Assembly: GCF_014873705.1 (NCBI RefSeq)
Contig: NZ_JADBDS010000001.1
Span: 310,001-374,000, forward strand
Source of the DNA: Mycobacterium sp. OAS707
GTDB taxonomy: Bacteria; Actinomycetota; Actinomycetes; Mycobacteriales; Mycobacteriaceae
DNA: 64,000 nucleotides
Direction: 5' to 3'
Part shown: positions 39,392-50,216 of the stretch, in pieces
Numbering within the stretch: the first letter of the stretch is position 1
How the letters are laid out: each line of letters starts with the position of its first letter
Position numbers and translations under genes: made by a program
Notes under the pieces: generated by a model
Told to the model about the DNA's origin: nothing
The model's database searches: none
The model's input: the letters and a program-made list of their open reading frames with translations, nothing else

Positions 39392-40608
39392 CAGCCAGAC
39401 GCTTCCGCGGCTTCGGTCGCCGGCTCGCGGTCGGCGACCGAACGTAGGTAGGTGTCGATGTTGGCCCGCGTCTCGTTCAGCGAGTCGCCACCGAACTTCT
39501 CCAGTGCCGCACGCGCCAACACCAGTGCGACCATGGTCTCGACGACGACGCCCGCGGCGGGCACCGCGCACACATCGGAGCGTTGGTGAATCGCAACGGC
39601 TTCTTCGCCACTGACCATGTCGACAGTGGCCAGCGCCCGCGGCACGGTTGAGATCGGCTTCATCGCCGCACGCACCCGCACCGGTTGGCCGTTGGTCATG
39701 CCGCCCTCGAGGCCGCCTGCGCGGTTGGTCGAACGCATCACGCCATCGGGGCCCGGGTACATCTCGTCGTGGGCGACGCTGCCGCGCCTGCGCGCGGTCT
39801 CGAAGCCATCGCCGATCTCGACGCCCTTGATCGCCTGGATGCCCATCACGGCACCGGCCAGTTGGCTGTCGAGCCGGTTGTCGCCGCTGGTGAATGAGCC
39901 GAGCCCGACCGGCAGACCGTGCGCGACGACCTCGACCACACCGCCGAGCGTGTCGCCGTCCTTCTTGGCGGCCTCGATCTCGGCGATCATCAACTTTTCG
40001 GCTTCTTCGTCGAACGCCCGAACCGGGCTGGCATCGATGGCGGCCAGGTCAGCGGCCACCGGCGGCGGGCCCTCGTACGGCTTGGACGCGCCAATGGAGA
40101 TGACGTGCGACACCACCTCGACGCCGAGTGCTTCTTTGAGGAACGCTCTGGCGACGGTTCCGGCGGCGACGCGGGCGGCGGTTTCACGGGCACTGGCCCG
40201 CTCGAGCACTGGGCGCGCGTCGTCGAAGCCGTACTTCAACATGCCTGCGTAGTCGGCGTGGCCGGGCCGGGGCCGGGTCAGCGGCGCGTTACGCGCGACA
40301 TCGAGCTCAGCTGGGTCGACAGGGTCCGGCGCCATCACAGTTTCCCACTTGGGCCACTCCGTATTGCCGATCTCGATCGCGATCGGGCCGCCGAGCGTGA
40401 CCCCGTGCCGGACGCCGGCGAGCATGGTGACCTGGTCCTGCTCGAACTTCATCCGGGCACCTCGGCCGTAGCCGAGGCGACGACGGGCCAGTTGGCCCGC
40501 GATGTCGTCGGAGGTGACGTGTACGCCGGCAACCATGCCTTCGACCATGGCCACCAGCGCGCGGCCGTGGGATTCACCAGCTGTCGTCCATCGCAACACG
40601 CGTCCCAT
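39391..40608 (-). CDS. aroC: Chorismate synthase
   Basis: 405 aa. Last step of the shikimate pathway, using reduced [22 protein letters not shown] at the N-terminus, [14 protein letters not shown] and [15 protein letters not shown] are the three family signatures. The true start is ATG 40608 (MGRVLRW), although the frame is open to 40875. First gene of aroC-aroK-aroB-aroQ, all overlapping. Named aroF in M. tuberculosis (Rv2540c). Confidence 0.96.
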
Positions 40609-40637
40609 TTTCGCACGTCGCGCCCCCGGGACCCGAA

Positions 40638-41264
40638 TCAGTCGATGGCGAGGCCGTCCAGGATGCGGTTGATCTCGGTGACGGCTTGGCGGTGGGCGGC
40701 CTTCTGGTCGTCGGCGCGGGCGACGATCATCGCGGTTTCGCACAACGCTCCGTAGAGAAAATGCGCGAGTGGCCCTGGCGGTCGCGGTGCGATCCGGCCG
40801 GCTTCGGCGGCCTGTGAAATCCCGAGCTGCATCATGTCCAGCAGCGGGCCTTCCAGCCGGCGCACCTGCTCCCACCCGATGGCGGCCAAGGCGTCGAGCA
40901 GCACGATTCGCTGCAGGTCCGGGTCAAGACATTCGTCGAGGAAGGCTCGGCATCCGGCTTTGAAGGCCTCCCACGGATCTTTCTTGCGGGCGTAGGCCTC
41001 GACGAGCGGCGTGGCCAACTGCTCCACCTCGCGGGTGAAGACGGCCTCGAACAGCTGTCGCTTGCCGTCGAAGTGGTGATACACCGCGCCCTTCGTCATG
41101 TTCGCGCGTGCCGCCACCGCATCCAGGGACGTCGCGTCGTAGCCGTCGCGGGCGAACAGTTCGCGCGCGGCGTCGACGAGAGCCGCGGTGGTCGCCTCGG
41201 TCCGCTCGGCCTGTGTCCGTCTCGCCACCTTCGTAGCCACGGCCTGACCATAGCCGGTGCTCAC
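40638..41264 (-). CDS. TetR-family transcriptional regulator
   Basis: 208 aa. N-terminal HTH at about residues 20-65 ([30 protein letters not shown]) and an all-helical ligand-binding domain. GTG 41264 overlaps the stop of the deazaflavin enzyme gene (GTGA). As the last gene of the SnoaL-DUF3237-DDN operon it probably represses that operon through the palindromes at 42604-42639. Confidence 0.9.
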   Translation of the reverse strand: MSTGYGQAVATKVARRTQAERTEATTAALVDAARELFARDGYDATSLDAVAARANMTKGAVYHHFDGKRQLFEAVFTREVEQLATPLVEAYARKKDPWEAFKAGCRAFLDECLDPDLQRIVLLDALAAIGWEQVRRLEGPLLDMMQLGISQAAEAGRIAPRPPGPLAHFLYGALCETAMIVARADDQKAAHRQAVTEINRILDGLAID

Positions 41265-41734
41265 CTGGCATCCGGCTCCAACGCGATCAGCGGCAGGACG
41301 CGATCAGTGAACTGCGCGTAATGCTCGGCCTGCGGGTACATCTCCACGAAAGCCCGCCACAACCGGTCGCGTTCGGCGCCCGCCAAGAGCCGGGGCCGCA
41401 CGCGCATTCTGCGTCGGCCCACCACCACCTCGCCCACTTCCGCCTCGCGCAGATTGAGCCACCACGCGGGAGTCCGGTCTGCTCCCGCGTTGGCCGCGAG
41501 GACGACGAGCGCGTCGCCGTCGCGCAGGTACAGCACCGGTGTCGCCCGCCGCTGTCCACTTCGTCTGCCGACGGTTTCGAGCACCATCACCGGCGCCCGT
41601 GCGAACCAATGCGATCCGAAGCGCCCGCCGCTGATCCGGTAGAGCCGCGCATGCAGCCGACCCACCGCACGTTGCGTGGCGGGCCAGCGTCGCACTACGC
41701 GATTCGACTGGCGCGCAAGCCGAATGTGGTCCAC
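41261..41734 (-). CDS. Deazaflavin (F420)-dependent nitroreductase-family protein
   Basis: 157 aa, DDN family split-barrel. The segment GRRSGQRRATPVLYLRDGDALVVLAANAGADRTPAWWLNL is the family core that binds F420 and, in Ddn, activates pretomanid. These proteins reduce quinones or other small molecules. GTG start directly follows the DUF3237 stop. The physiological substrate cannot be told. Confidence 0.9.
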   Translation of the reverse strand: MDHIRLARQSNRVVRRWPATQRAVGRLHARLYRISGGRFGSHWFARAPVMVLETVGRRSGQRRATPVLYLRDGDALVVLAANAGADRTPAWWLNLREAEVGEVVVGRRRMRVRPRLLAGAERDRLWRAFVEMYPQAEHYAQFTDRVLPLIALEPDAR

Positions 41735-42226
41735 TCAGAGCACCCGATAGATCCGGTAGTCGATGTGGTTGGGCGACAAGATGTTGTAGCCGACGGCGAC
41801 CACCTCGGACAGCCAGGCATAGCGTTCGTCGGAGGTTTCGAACTTCGGCGTCGTGCGGATGTACGTCTCCTCGAACGGCAGAACCTGCCCGGCGGCCAGT
41901 CGCTGTACGCCGTCGGCGGGAAGCTTGATGACGCCGCGCGACTCGTAGTGAATGAGGACACCGTCATGCGTGCGCAGCGTGGCTCGGACGTCGACGCGGC
42001 CCGTGCCATCGGCGCCGACGAGCAGCCAGTCTCCCCCACCGGGAAGCAATTCGCCGCGCAGTCGCGGTCCTTCGATAACGCCGCCGGTCGTGATGAACGT
42101 GAAGCGCATACCGACCGGCGTCGGGATCGGTTGCCCCGGTTGCAGATTGACGTGCATATCGAAAAGGTGCTCGACGGGCAGGGCGGTGACGAGGGGCAAT
42201 TGGTCGACGGGCGTTGCGGTGCTCAT
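41735..42226 (-). CDS. DUF3237 family protein
   Basis: 163 aa, beta-rich. The features GVIEGPRLRGELLPGGGDWL, VDVRATLRTHDGVLIHYESRG and the PKFETSDERYAWL end identify DUF3237, found in operons for small-molecule breakdown, function not established. ATG 42226 overlaps the SnoaL-like gene's stop (ATGA), and its own stop abuts the next GTG. Confidence 0.88.
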   Translation of the reverse strand: MSTATPVDQLPLVTALPVEHLFDMHVNLQPGQPIPTPVGMRFTFITTGGVIEGPRLRGELLPGGGDWLLVGADGTGRVDVRATLRTHDGVLIHYESRGVIKLPADGVQRLAAGQVLPFEETYIRTTPKFETSDERYAWLSEVVAVGYNILSPNHIDYRIYRVL

Positions 42227-42606
42227 CGCGCAGCCACCATCGCCTGCTGCAACTGTGCTGCGTCGATGAAGGTGTCCTTGCGGGTCACCAACCCGTCGGA
42301 GCCGACGTTGACGACGTCGAGGCAGTCGAAGCGGACATCGCCGGAGATCAACGCCCAGTCCAGGATCCAGTGATCCTCGCCGTAGAGCACGCGATAGGTC
42401 TCCCACGAGAAATCCGGGAACTGCGCAAAGATTTCGGCGAAGGCCGCACGCACGGCATCACGGCCCCGCACCGGGCCTGCGCCCAAATGTGTCCAGAACT
42501 GGGTGTCGTCGGTGTGCAGCGCGACGATCGCGTCGGGATCATGCGCCGCCCAGGCGGCGAAATACCGCTGTGAGATCGCTTGTAAATCGTGAACGGTAGT
42601 TTGCAT
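42223..42606 (-). CDS. SnoaL/NTF2-like protein
   Basis: 127 aa cone-shaped alpha+beta fold: ISQRYFAAWAAHDPDAIVALHTDDTQFW at the N-terminus followed by the beta-sheet half is typical of SnoaL-like cyclases, isomerases and hydrolases. ATG 42606 sits inside a palindromic operator, so transcription probably starts at or next to the start codon. First gene of a four-gene operon ending in a TetR regulator. Confidence 0.87.
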   Translation of the reverse strand: MQTTVHDLQAISQRYFAAWAAHDPDAIVALHTDDTQFWTHLGAGPVRGRDAVRAAFAEIFAQFPDFSWETYRVLYGEDHWILDWALISGDVRFDCLDVVNVGSDGLVTRKDTFIDAAQLQQAMVAAR

Positions 42607-42639
42607 ACTTGCAGTATGTACTAACCTACCTGCAGTATG
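42604..42639. promoter_or_regulatory. Paired palindromic operator of the SnoaL-TetR operon
   Basis: CATACTTGCAGTATG (42604-42618) has perfect 6-bp arms around a 3-nt centre. A second similar site, TACCTGCAGTATG, lies at 42627-42639; centres are about 22 bp apart, two helical turns. The first site covers the start codon of the operon and the expected -10 region. Likely bound by the operon's own TetR protein. Confidence 0.7.
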
Positions 42640-42708
42640 CAAATGCACGCGGGGCCTATCATCGCGGGATGTTTCTACCGACGAGTCGGCACAGCCGTCC
42701 TCATCGGC

Positions 42709-43140
42709 TTAAAGCAACGCCAACGCCATGGCCATCGCCGCTGCCACGCACATCGAAGGGCCATGCGGCACAGTGTGTTCCGAACGACGGATCAGCATCA
42801 CGACGGCCACGCCGGCAGTAAGCAGCGGCGCGCCAATCGCGGCAAGCAGCCAGACGTCGCTGCCGAAGGTGGCCGTCAGCGCGCCGATGCCGATGGCGAG
42901 TTTCACGTCACCGGCGCCCATCGCCGTCGGTGACATCAGGTGCACGACGGCATAACCGACGAACAACGCGACCGCACCGACGACCGCCGGGCCACCGCGT
43001 CCATGTACCGCCGCCGTCGCGAGGATCGCCGCGGCGCCCGGCATCGTCAACCAGTTCGGTAGCCGCCGCACCCTGACGTCGTACACGGACAGCGCGCCCA
43101 GCCAAACCAGCACGCAGGCACCGGTCATCCCCGCCCCCAT
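42709..43140 (-). CDS. A24-family prepilin peptidase (Rv2551c-like)
   Basis: 143 aa membrane protein with four or five helices. The two catalytic aspartates are visible: SVYDVRVRRLPNW near the N-terminus and MGAGDVKLAIG in the middle. It lacks the N-terminal methyltransferase part, like TadV/CpaA, which process Flp-type pilins or pseudopilins. ATG 43140 is used; ATG 43128, preceded by GGGGGCGGGG, is an alternative. No pilin gene is nearby. Confidence 0.87.
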   Translation of the reverse strand: MGAGMTGACVLVWLGALSVYDVRVRRLPNWLTMPGAAAILATAAVHGRGGPAVVGAVALFVGYAVVHLMSPTAMGAGDVKLAIGIGALTATFGSDVWLLAAIGAPLLTAGVAVVMLIRRSEHTVPHGPSMCVAAAMAMALALL

Positions 43141-43150
43141 CCATCGAGGC

Positions 43151-43163
43151 TAACGTCGGTTGC
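43151..43163 (+). promoter_or_regulatory. Leaderless promoter of the DMT exporter
   Basis: TAACGT (43151-43156) followed by 7 nt and GTG 43164. It explains how the exporter can start only 23 bp from the divergent prepilin peptidase gene. Confidence 0.55.
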
Positions 43164-44051
43164 GTGCATCGACGGTCACCAGTTGGTCCAGCGTTATTGG
43201 TGGTGGTGGCCGCGATCAGCCAGGAGGTCGGCGCAGCGTTCGCTGTCGGCTTGTTCGCGGCGCTGGGCCCGATCGGGGCGGTGTTCGCCCGCCTCGTTGT
43301 CGCCGGCGTGGTCCTCTGCGTGGCGGTCCGCCCCCGACCGCGCGGGATTTCGGGCCGGGCATGGGTGTCGGCCGCCGCGCTCGCCGCCGCGTTGGTGGTC
43401 ATGAATGCGTGCTTCTACATCTCACTGACCCGGGTCCCTCTAGGTGTCGCGGTCACCGTCGAAGCCCTTGGCCCGCTTGCGCTTTCCGTGATCGTGAGCC
43501 GTCGCGCATCGGCGTGGGTATGGGCCATGCTCGCCCTGCTCGGAGTCGCGCTACTGAGCCTGACGGGCGTCCGGGTCGGTCATCTCGACCCGGTGGGACT
43601 CGGCTTCGCCGCGGGCGCCGGCGTGAGCTGGGCGGGCTACATCCTGGCCACCGCGCGGGCCGGCGCCGACTTTCCCAGGCTCGACGGCTTGGCGGTCGCG
43701 ACGGCGATCGGTGCGGTCGTCACGGCGCCGTTTGCCATGGTCGCGGTCGACCCGGACGCCGCCCTGCGATGGCACGTGCTGGGGTTGGGGATAACCGTCG
43801 GGGTGATGTCGTCGGTGATCCCCTACTCGCTGGAGTTGGTGTCGCTGCGCAGGCTGCCGCCTGAGACATTCGCGATCCTGACATGTCTGTCGCCGGTGGT
43901 GGCCGCGGTCGCGGGCTGGTTGATCCTCGGCCAGCACCTGGCGGTGTCCGGGTATGTGGCGATCGTATTGGTGACGGTGGCCAGCATCGGCGCGGTCCGC
44001 TCTGCACGAGACCGATTGGGACACAACGACACCCGGCTGATCACCGCATAG
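43164..44051 (+). CDS. EamA/DMT-family exporter (RhtA-like)
   Basis: 295 aa, about ten transmembrane helices in two EamA repeats. The first half has FARLVVAGVVL and NACFYISLTRVPLGVAVTVEALGPL, the second SSVIPYSLELVSLRRLPPETFAIL; both resemble RhtA-type threonine/homoserine exporters. Substrate is inferred only from the family. Its 3' end overlaps the convergent LLM oxidoreductase by 11 bp. Confidence 0.9.
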   Translation: MHRRSPVGPALLVVVAAISQEVGAAFAVGLFAALGPIGAVFARLVVAGVVLCVAVRPRPRGISGRAWVSAAALAAALVVMNACFYISLTRVPLGVAVTVEALGPLALSVIVSRRASAWVWAMLALLGVALLSLTGVRVGHLDPVGLGFAAGAGVSWAGYILATARAGADFPRLDGLAVATAIGAVVTAPFAMVAVDPDAALRWHVLGLGITVGVMSSVIPYSLELVSLRRLPPETFAILTCLSPVVAAVAGWLILGQHLAVSGYVAIVLVTVASIGAVRSARDRLGHNDTRLITA

Positions 44052-44823
44052 CCGCTGCGACCTCGCCTGCGGCCGCAATCAATTCAGGCATATCGATCTG
44101 CGGCCCGGTCGGCTGAATAACGAGGGTGTCAACGCCCGCAGCCAGAAATGGCCCCACCGATTCCGCCACCTGAGCCGCGCCACATGCCAGGAACAACACC
44201 GTGCTGAAGGCCGTATCACAACGGCCGGCGCGACCAGACGTCACGTGACCAAGCGCATCCCGCAACGTGGTCGCGGTGTATCGCGAGTCGAGAATCACTC
44301 CGTCAGCGATCTCACCTGCCAACGTAAGTGTCTTCGGTCCCGTTCCGCCGATCAGCACCGGAACCGGTTGTTGCGGAGGCCAATCCAACCGCACATCAGC
44401 AAGTCGCACGTATCGGCCCTCGACGGTGACCGATCGTGCCGACAGCAGATCGCTCAAGGCTGTGACGTACTCGCGCATCAGCGTTAGTGGCGACGCCACG
44501 GCGGCGCCGGCCTGCCGCATCCAGTCCTGGACTCCGTGCCCAATGCCGACCCGTATCCGTCCCGAGAACATCGCCTCGAGGGTGGCGATCTCCATCGCTG
44601 TGGTCACGACGTTGCGCAGCGGCGCAGGCAGCACACCGAGGCCGACCGTGAGCGTTTCGGACGACGCCAGCGCGACCGCCGCCGCAGCAATACCGCCTTG
44701 TAGGAAACAGTCCTCCCACAGCCACAGTTCGGCGACGCCTGCGCGATCGGCGGCCGCTGCCGTTTCTCGTAGCGTGTCGGGATGAAAGTCAGGGCGAAAC
44801 ACGACGCCGATGCGAGCATTCAC
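44041..44823 (-). CDS. LLM-class (F420-type) oxidoreductase
   Basis: 260 aa TIM barrel of the luciferase-like family. AELWLWEDCFLQGG, VGLGVLPAPLRNVVTTAMEIATLEAMFSGR and IGHGVQDWM are the usual substrate/cofactor segments; the mycobacterial members mostly use F420. GTG start at 44823, 10 bp after aroE, so it may be co-transcribed. Substrate unknown. Confidence 0.88.
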   Translation of the reverse strand: MNARIGVVFRPDFHPDTLRETAAAADRAGVAELWLWEDCFLQGGIAAAAVALASSETLTVGLGVLPAPLRNVVTTAMEIATLEAMFSGRIRVGIGHGVQDWMRQAGAAVASPLTLMREYVTALSDLLSARSVTVEGRYVRLADVRLDWPPQQPVPVLIGGTGPKTLTLAGEIADGVILDSRYTATTLRDALGHVTSGRAGRCDTAFSTVLFLACGAAQVAESVGPFLAAGVDTLVIQPTGPQIDMPELIAAAGEVAAAMR

Positions 44824-44833
44824 CCGTTCGACC

Positions 44834-45637
44834 CTACTGTTCGGCCAGCGCCGCCCTCATCGCCTCGACAGGCGCAGGCATGCCGGTGAATTGCTCGACT
44901 TGAGCGAAGGCCTGATGCAGCAGCATCTGCAGTCCACTGATGACGCGTCCTCCTGCCGCCTCGACGGCCGCTGCCAACGGGGTAGGCCAAGGGTCGTAGA
45001 TCGCGTCGAGCAGCAACGGTGTCGCCACAACGGTGGCGGCATATCCGGCGGCGACGTCCGCGGGGATGGTGCTGACTACGACGTCGACGTCCGCCAATGT
45101 CGTCCCGAGTTCGATCCAACGGATGTCGACCCCGACTCTGGGGCCAAGGGCGAGCAGCGGCCCCGCCTTGTCTCGGCTGCGGGCGACGACCGAAATATCG
45201 TGTGCGCCAAGCTCTGCGAGCGCGACGACGACGGCAGGCGCGGTGCCGCCCGAGCCCAATACTGCGGCTCGGCCAGCGACTGGCCCCAACGCTCCCTTCA
45301 CACCGTCGATGTCGGTGTTGTCGGCCCGCCAGCCGACCGCGGTTCGCACCAATGTGTTGGCCGAGCCGACGAGTTCGGCGCGTTCGGTGCGCTCGTCTGC
45401 GAACCGCAGCGCCGCGAACTTGCCGGGCATCGTCACCGAGACACCCACCCACTCCGGGCCGAAACTTCCTACCAGGCCGGGCAGTTGATCGGCGGTGCAC
45501 TCGATGCGGTCATACGTCCAGTCGTTCAGCCCCAGCGCCCGATAGGCGGCCAGATGCAACTGCGGTGAGCGCGAATGTCCGATCGGCGACCCGAGCACCG
45601 CGGCTTTGCGCGCACTATCTTGCGGAGTCGAGGACAC
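44834..45637 (-). CDS. aroE: Shikimate dehydrogenase
   Basis: 267 aa. NADPH-dependent reduction of dehydroshikimate. VLGSPIGHSRSPQLH (substrate site), SVTMPGKFAAL with the catalytic Lys, NTDIDG with the paired Asp, and the nucleotide motif VLGSGGTAPA are present. GTG 45637 is chosen: it gives the same length as M. tuberculosis AroE and overlaps the mltG 3' end by 23 bp. The longer frame upstream is an mltG shadow. Confidence 0.95.
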   Translation of the reverse strand: MSSTPQDSARKAAVLGSPIGHSRSPQLHLAAYRALGLNDWTYDRIECTADQLPGLVGSFGPEWVGVSVTMPGKFAALRFADERTERAELVGSANTLVRTAVGWRADNTDIDGVKGALGPVAGRAAVLGSGGTAPAVVVALAELGAHDISVVARSRDKAGPLLALGPRVGVDIRWIELGTTLADVDVVVSTIPADVAAGYAATVVATPLLLDAIYDPWPTPLAAAVEAAGGRVISGLQMLLHQAFAQVEQFTGMPAPVEAMRAALAEQ

Positions 45638-46865
45638 CGTTGCGCTTGGCCAGTTCGATGTTCGCCAGATGCTGCTCGTAGTCGCGGGTGAACAGTGTCG
45701 TGCCCTGCATGTCGATCGTGACGAAGTACAGCCAGTCCCCCTGCGCAGGCTGTTCGGCCGCCGCAAGCGCGGGTTGCCCCGGCGAGCAGATCGGTGTTGC
45801 CGGAAGGCCAGGCCGCACATACGTATTCCACGACGTGTGCTGCGCACGGTCGGCGTCAGTGGTGGCGACCTCGATCCGGTCCAACGGATAGTTCACCGTC
45901 GAGTCGAACTCCAGCGTCCGGTTCTCGTGCAGCCGGTTGTAAATGACCCGTGCAACCTTGGCGAAGTCATCGGGTTTGGATTCGCGCTGCACCAACGAAC
46001 CGACGGTGAGGATCTGATACGGCGACATGTTCATCGCCTTCGCCGTGTCCAGCAGCCCGCCCTGGGCGTATTGCGTGGCGCTGGCGCCGATCAACGTCGA
46101 CAAGATGTCCTGCGCGGACGCCGAAGGATCGATGTTCCACGTGCCAGGAGCGATCAGCCCTTCCAGCCGGCGGTGGTCGTTGCCAAGCGCGGCGACCGGG
46201 TTGGCAGCCCAGTCTGGGACCGAAAGCGCCGACGGCTCAGCGCTTCCCGCGGCCTTCTTCAGGTCGTCCACCGCAACGCAGTGCCGGTCACCGTTGAGGT
46301 TCACACATGTCGCCCGCGAGATCAGGCTGAAGATGCCCTCGGTGACGGCGTTGGTCTTCACGTCTTGCACATCGTCGAGCTGGCGGCCTTCGGGGATCAC
46401 CAGCTTGCCGACGCGGTTCTGCGGATCGGCAAGTCGTGCAACGGCGTTGGACGCTGGGATCTCTGTGCGCACCTTGTAGAAACCGGGCTGTATGGCCGAG
46501 ATCGCAGTGTTGCCCTCGGCTGCTGCGACGAACGTCTTGACGTTGGCCACGACCTTGCGGTCCGCGAGCGTTTGGCCGATCGCGGTCGTCGAGTCGCCGT
46601 CATGGATCTGGATGACGACGTCGTCGACACCGTCGCCGGTGTAGTCGTTGTCCCCGCCGAACAGCGAGTGCCACATCTTCGAACCCAGGAAGACCGCCCC
46701 GACCAGGACCACGATCAAGAGAGCCAACGCGAAGCCGCTGGTGAACCGCCGTTTGCGGCGGCCGCGCGCTTCCCTGATCCGGTCCGACCGACTCACTCGG
46801 CGCCGCGGCGGTCCGACCGACACAGGCTCTGCGCGTTCGCGGCCGCCCCATGGGTTGTCAGTCAT
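45615..46865 (-). CDS. mltG: Endolytic murein transglycosylase MltG
   Basis: 416 aa. Cytoplasmic Arg-rich N-terminus (about 1-45), one membrane helix (about 46-66) and an external YceG domain that cuts nascent glycan strands. A LysM-like region precedes the catalytic core; the catalytic Glu is in [22 protein letters not shown], and [21 protein letters not shown] is the closing family block. ATG 46865 is chosen for its GAGAGG ribosome site; it overlaps ruvX by 8 bp. Corresponds to Rv2553c. Confidence 0.93.
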   Translation of the reverse strand: MTDNPWGGRERAEPVSVGPPRRRVSRSDRIREARGRRKRRFTSGFALALLIVVLVGAVFLGSKMWHSLFGGDNDYTGDGVDDVVIQIHDGDSTTAIGQTLADRKVVANVKTFVAAAEGNTAISAIQPGFYKVRTEIPASNAVARLADPQNRVGKLVIPEGRQLDDVQDVKTNAVTEGIFSLISRATCVNLNGDRHCVAVDDLKKAAGSAEPSALSVPDWAANPVAALGNDHRRLEGLIAPGTWNIDPSASAQDILSTLIGASATQYAQGGLLDTAKAMNMSPYQILTVGSLVQRESKPDDFAKVARVIYNRLHENRTLEFDSTVNYPLDRIEVATTDADRAQHTSWNTYVRPGLPATPICSPGQPALAAAEQPAQGDWLYFVTIDMQGTTLFTRDYEQHLANIELAKRNGVLDSAR

Positions 46866-47400
46866 CCCCGACCTCTCCGTGCGCGGCACCGGTGATCTCT
46901 GCTCCTCGCGTGCGCAGCGCAGCGCGCCGCTGGTCCAGCCAATTCTGCAAAATACCTACCGCCGCAGCCTGATCGATCATCGCGCGCTGGCCCCTGGCGC
47001 GGACGCCCGCGTCGCGCAGTGAGCGCTGCGCGACCACTGTCGTGAGCCGTTCGTCGGACAACCGTACCGGCGTTGGCGAGATGCGCCGAGCCAACTGGTC
47101 GGCCAATTCGATCGCGTCTTTGGCAGACGGCCCGGAGCGGTCGGCAAGGGTCCGCGGCAACCCGACCACCACCTCCACTGCCTCCAGCTCCTCGGCCAGC
47201 TGCGCGAGCCGACGCAGATGTTTGCCGGCTTTGTTGCGCCGGTCCCGCTCCACCGTCTCCACGGGTGTGGCCAGAATCCCGTCCGGATCGCTGGCCGCGA
47301 CCCCGATACGCACCGTACCCACGTCGACACCGAGCCGTCGGCCACGGCCTGGATCGTCGCCCCCTGGCCGATCCGGGAGACGATCATCAGTGTCGACCAC
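46858..47400 (-). CDS. ruvX: Holliday junction resolvase-like nuclease RuvX/YqgF
   Basis: 180 aa RNase H-like fold. [21 protein letters not shown] carries the first catalytic Asp, [14 protein letters not shown] and [20 protein letters not shown] the later ones. The family acts on Holliday junctions or on pre-16S rRNA 5' ends. GTG start at 47400, 4 bp after alaS, in the conserved alaS-ruvX-mltG-aroE series. Confidence 0.94.
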   Translation of the reverse strand: MVDTDDRLPDRPGGDDPGRGRRLGVDVGTVRIGVAASDPDGILATPVETVERDRRNKAGKHLRRLAQLAEELEAVEVVVGLPRTLADRSGPSAKDAIELADQLARRISPTPVRLSDERLTTVVAQRSLRDAGVRARGQRAMIDQAAAVGILQNWLDQRRAALRTRGAEITGAAHGEVGDD

Positions 47401-47404
47401 GGGC

Positions 47405-50092
47405 TTACCCCCGGCCTATTTCCGCGCGCAGCGCGGCCAATGCCGCGTCAATGCCCGCTGCCCCCTTACCGGAACCCTGTGCCAGATCGGCCTTCCCGCC
47501 CCCACGGCCGTTGACCGCCGCACCAAACTGCTTGACCAATTCGTTGGCCTTCAGGCCAAGATCCTGCGCTGCGGGGTTGACCGCCACCACGAAGGGCACA
47601 CTGTCGTTCTCACCTTCGGCGATCAACGCGACGACGGCCGGATCGCTGCCGAGCTTGCCCTTGATGTCGCCGACGAGTGTGCGCAGATCCGCCGCCGACA
47701 TTCCGCCGGCCATCCGCTGCGCCACGACACGCACCTTACCGATTTGCTCAGCCCCTGCGGCAGCATTCGCTGCGGCGGCGCGCGCACTCGCCAGCCGCAT
47801 CTTGTCGAGTTCCTTTTCGGCTGCCCGCAGGCGCTCGACCAGGTTGGCGACCCGCGCAGGAACCTCCTCCGAGGGAACCTTCAGTGTCGATGCCAGGCCC
47901 GCCATCAGCGCGCGCTCCTTGGCGAGATGGCGGAAGGAGTCCAGACCGACATAGGCCTCGACCCGACGCACACCCGATCCGACCGACGACTCCCCGAGAA
48001 TCGTCACCGGACCGATCTGCGCCGAATTATTCACGTGCGTACCACCGCAGAGCTCCAGCGAGAACGGCCCGCCGATCTCGACGACGCGAACCTCCTCGGG
48101 ATAGTTCTCACCGAACAGCGCCATGGCGCCCATTGCCTTGGCCTTGTCCAACTCAGTGGTGAAGCTGTGCACCTCGTAGTCGGCCTCAACGGCTTCGTTC
48201 GTCACTTCTTCGATCTGAGTGCGCTGATCCTCGGTCAACGCGCCCTGCCAGTTGAAGTCGAACCGCAGATAACCGGGCCGGTTCAGCGAACCTGCCTGAA
48301 CAGCATTGGGGCCCAGCACTTGTCGCAGCGCCGCATGCACCATGTGGGTACCCGAGTGGCCCTGCGTCGCACCATGCCGCCAACGCGGGTCGACGGCGGC
48401 TACGACGGTGTCGCCCTCGACGAATTCACCGGACTCGACGTTGACGCGGTGCGCCCACAGGGTTTTGGCGATCTTCTGTACATCGGTGACGGCGGCCCTG
48501 GCCGAGCTCGACGCGCCCGAGCCGGTGACGCTGCCCTCGTCGGCGATCTGACCGCCGGACTCCGCGTAGAAGGGCGTGCGGTCGAGGATCAACTCGACGC
48601 GGTCCGGGTTGCCCTCGTGGCTGACGACGGGAACCCGCTTGCCATCGACGAAGATGCCGAGAATCTTTGCCTCGGAGGTCAATTCGTCGAAGCCGGTGAA
48701 CTCGGTCGGACCCGCGTCGACCAGATCACGGTACTCGGACAGGTCGGCGTGCGCCTGCTTGCGGGCCGCCGCGTCGGCCTTGGCGCGCTGTCGCTGCTCG
48801 GCCATCAAAGTGCGGAAGCCCTCTTCGTCGACACTGAGACCCGACTCGGCGGCCATCTCGAGCGTGAGCTCCAACGGGAAACCGTAGGTGTCGTGCAGCG
48901 TGAAGGCGTCGGTGCCTGACAGCACGGTGGCGCCCGAAGCCTTGGTTGCGCCTGCGGCGTCCTCGAACAACCGCGATCCGGAGGCCAGGGTGCGGTTGAA
49001 CGCGGTCTCCTCGGCCACCGCGATGCGGTGAATCCGGTCGAAGTCGGTGACGAGTTCGGGGTACGACGGACCCATCGCGTCGCGCACCGTGGCCATCAGG
49101 TCGCCGACGATCGGGTCGTCGATGCCGAGCAGTTTCGCCGAGCGGATCACGCGGCGCAGCAGGCGGCGCAGCACGTAGCCGCGGCCGTCGTTGCCGGGAC
49201 TCACCCCGTCGCCGATCAGGATCGCCGCGGTGCGACTGTGGTCGGCGATGATCCGGTAGCGGACGTCGTCGTCGTGGTTGCCGACGTCGTAGGCGCGAGG
49301 CGCCCGCGCTGCGACAGTGTCGATGACCGGGCGCAGCAGGTCGGTCTCGTAGACGTTGTGCACGCCCTGCAGCAGGAATGCCACTCGCTCGACGCCCATG
49401 CCGGTGTCGATGTTCTTGCGCGGCAGCGGGCCGAGGATCTCGAAGTCCTCCTTGCTGGTGCCCTCGCCGCGCTCGTTCTGCATGAACACGAGGTTCCAGA
49501 TCTCGATGTAGCGGTCCTCGTTGGCGACGGGCCCGCCCTCGATCCCGAACTCGGGGCCGCGGTCGTAGTAGATCTCCGACGACGGACCGCAAGGGCCGGG
49601 GATGCCCATCGACCAATAGTTGTCGGCCATGCCGCGGCGCTGGATGCGCTCGGCAGGCAGTCCCGCCACCTCCTGCCAGAGGCCGACAGCCTCGTCGTCA
49701 TCCAAATAGACTGTGGCCCAGAGCCTTTCGGGATCCAATCCGTAGCCGCCCTGGTCGATGGGGTTGGTCAGCAGTGTCCAGGCCAACTCGATGGCGCGGC
49801 GCTTGAAATAGTCGCCGAACGAGAAGTTGCCCGCCATCTGGAAGAAGGTGTTGTGCCGGGTGGTGATGCCGACCTCGTCGATGTCCGGCGTCCTGATGCA
49901 CTTCTGGATGCTGGTTGCCGTGTCGTACGGCGGCGTGCGCTGGCCGAGGAAGTACGGCACGAACTGGACCATGCCCGCGTTGACGAACAGCAGGTTCGGG
50001 TCGTCGAGGATCACCGAGGCGCTCGGCACCTCGGTGTGGCCTGCCTTCACGAAGTGATCGAGGAAGCGCTTCCTGATCTCGTGTGTCTGCAC
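47405..50092 (-). CDS. alaS: Alanyl-tRNA synthetase
   Basis: 895 aa, full length. Class II catalytic core ([19 protein letters not shown], then [14 protein letters not shown]), the editing domain with zinc-type ligands [12 protein letters not shown] and CGGTHVN, and the C-Ala domain with [18 protein letters not shown] ending ([11 protein letters not shown]). GTG start at 50092. First gene of alaS-ruvX-mltG-aroE. Confidence 0.97.
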   Translation of the reverse strand: MQTHEIRKRFLDHFVKAGHTEVPSASVILDDPNLLFVNAGMVQFVPYFLGQRTPPYDTATSIQKCIRTPDIDEVGITTRHNTFFQMAGNFSFGDYFKRRAIELAWTLLTNPIDQGGYGLDPERLWATVYLDDDEAVGLWQEVAGLPAERIQRRGMADNYWSMGIPGPCGPSSEIYYDRGPEFGIEGGPVANEDRYIEIWNLVFMQNERGEGTSKEDFEILGPLPRKNIDTGMGVERVAFLLQGVHNVYETDLLRPVIDTVAARAPRAYDVGNHDDDVRYRIIADHSRTAAILIGDGVSPGNDGRGYVLRRLLRRVIRSAKLLGIDDPIVGDLMATVRDAMGPSYPELVTDFDRIHRIAVAEETAFNRTLASGSRLFEDAAGATKASGATVLSGTDAFTLHDTYGFPLELTLEMAAESGLSVDEEGFRTLMAEQRQRAKADAAARKQAHADLSEYRDLVDAGPTEFTGFDELTSEAKILGIFVDGKRVPVVSHEGNPDRVELILDRTPFYAESGGQIADEGSVTGSGASSSARAAVTDVQKIAKTLWAHRVNVESGEFVEGDTVVAAVDPRWRHGATQGHSGTHMVHAALRQVLGPNAVQAGSLNRPGYLRFDFNWQGALTEDQRTQIEEVTNEAVEADYEVHSFTTELDKAKAMGAMALFGENYPEEVRVVEIGGPFSLELCGGTHVNNSAQIGPVTILGESSVGSGVRRVEAYVGLDSFRHLAKERALMAGLASTLKVPSEEVPARVANLVERLRAAEKELDKMRLASARAAAANAAAGAEQIGKVRVVAQRMAGGMSAADLRTLVGDIKGKLGSDPAVVALIAEGENDSVPFVVAVNPAAQDLGLKANELVKQFGAAVNGRGGGKADLAQGSGKGAAGIDAALAALRAEIGRG

Positions 50093-50216
50093 GTTCCTAC
50101 TGCCTCATCTTTTCCAAGTTCTCGTCGCAACCTGCGACTATTCGACCGCACTACAGTACCGGTCGCGATTGTCGCGCTGACAACTCAACGAACCGGCGCG
50201 GCGCGGAGTGCCGGAT

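Noticed and set aside
47042..48919. 625-aa open frame opposite ruvX and alaS
   Set aside because: Spans two real minus-strand genes and has no recognisable family.
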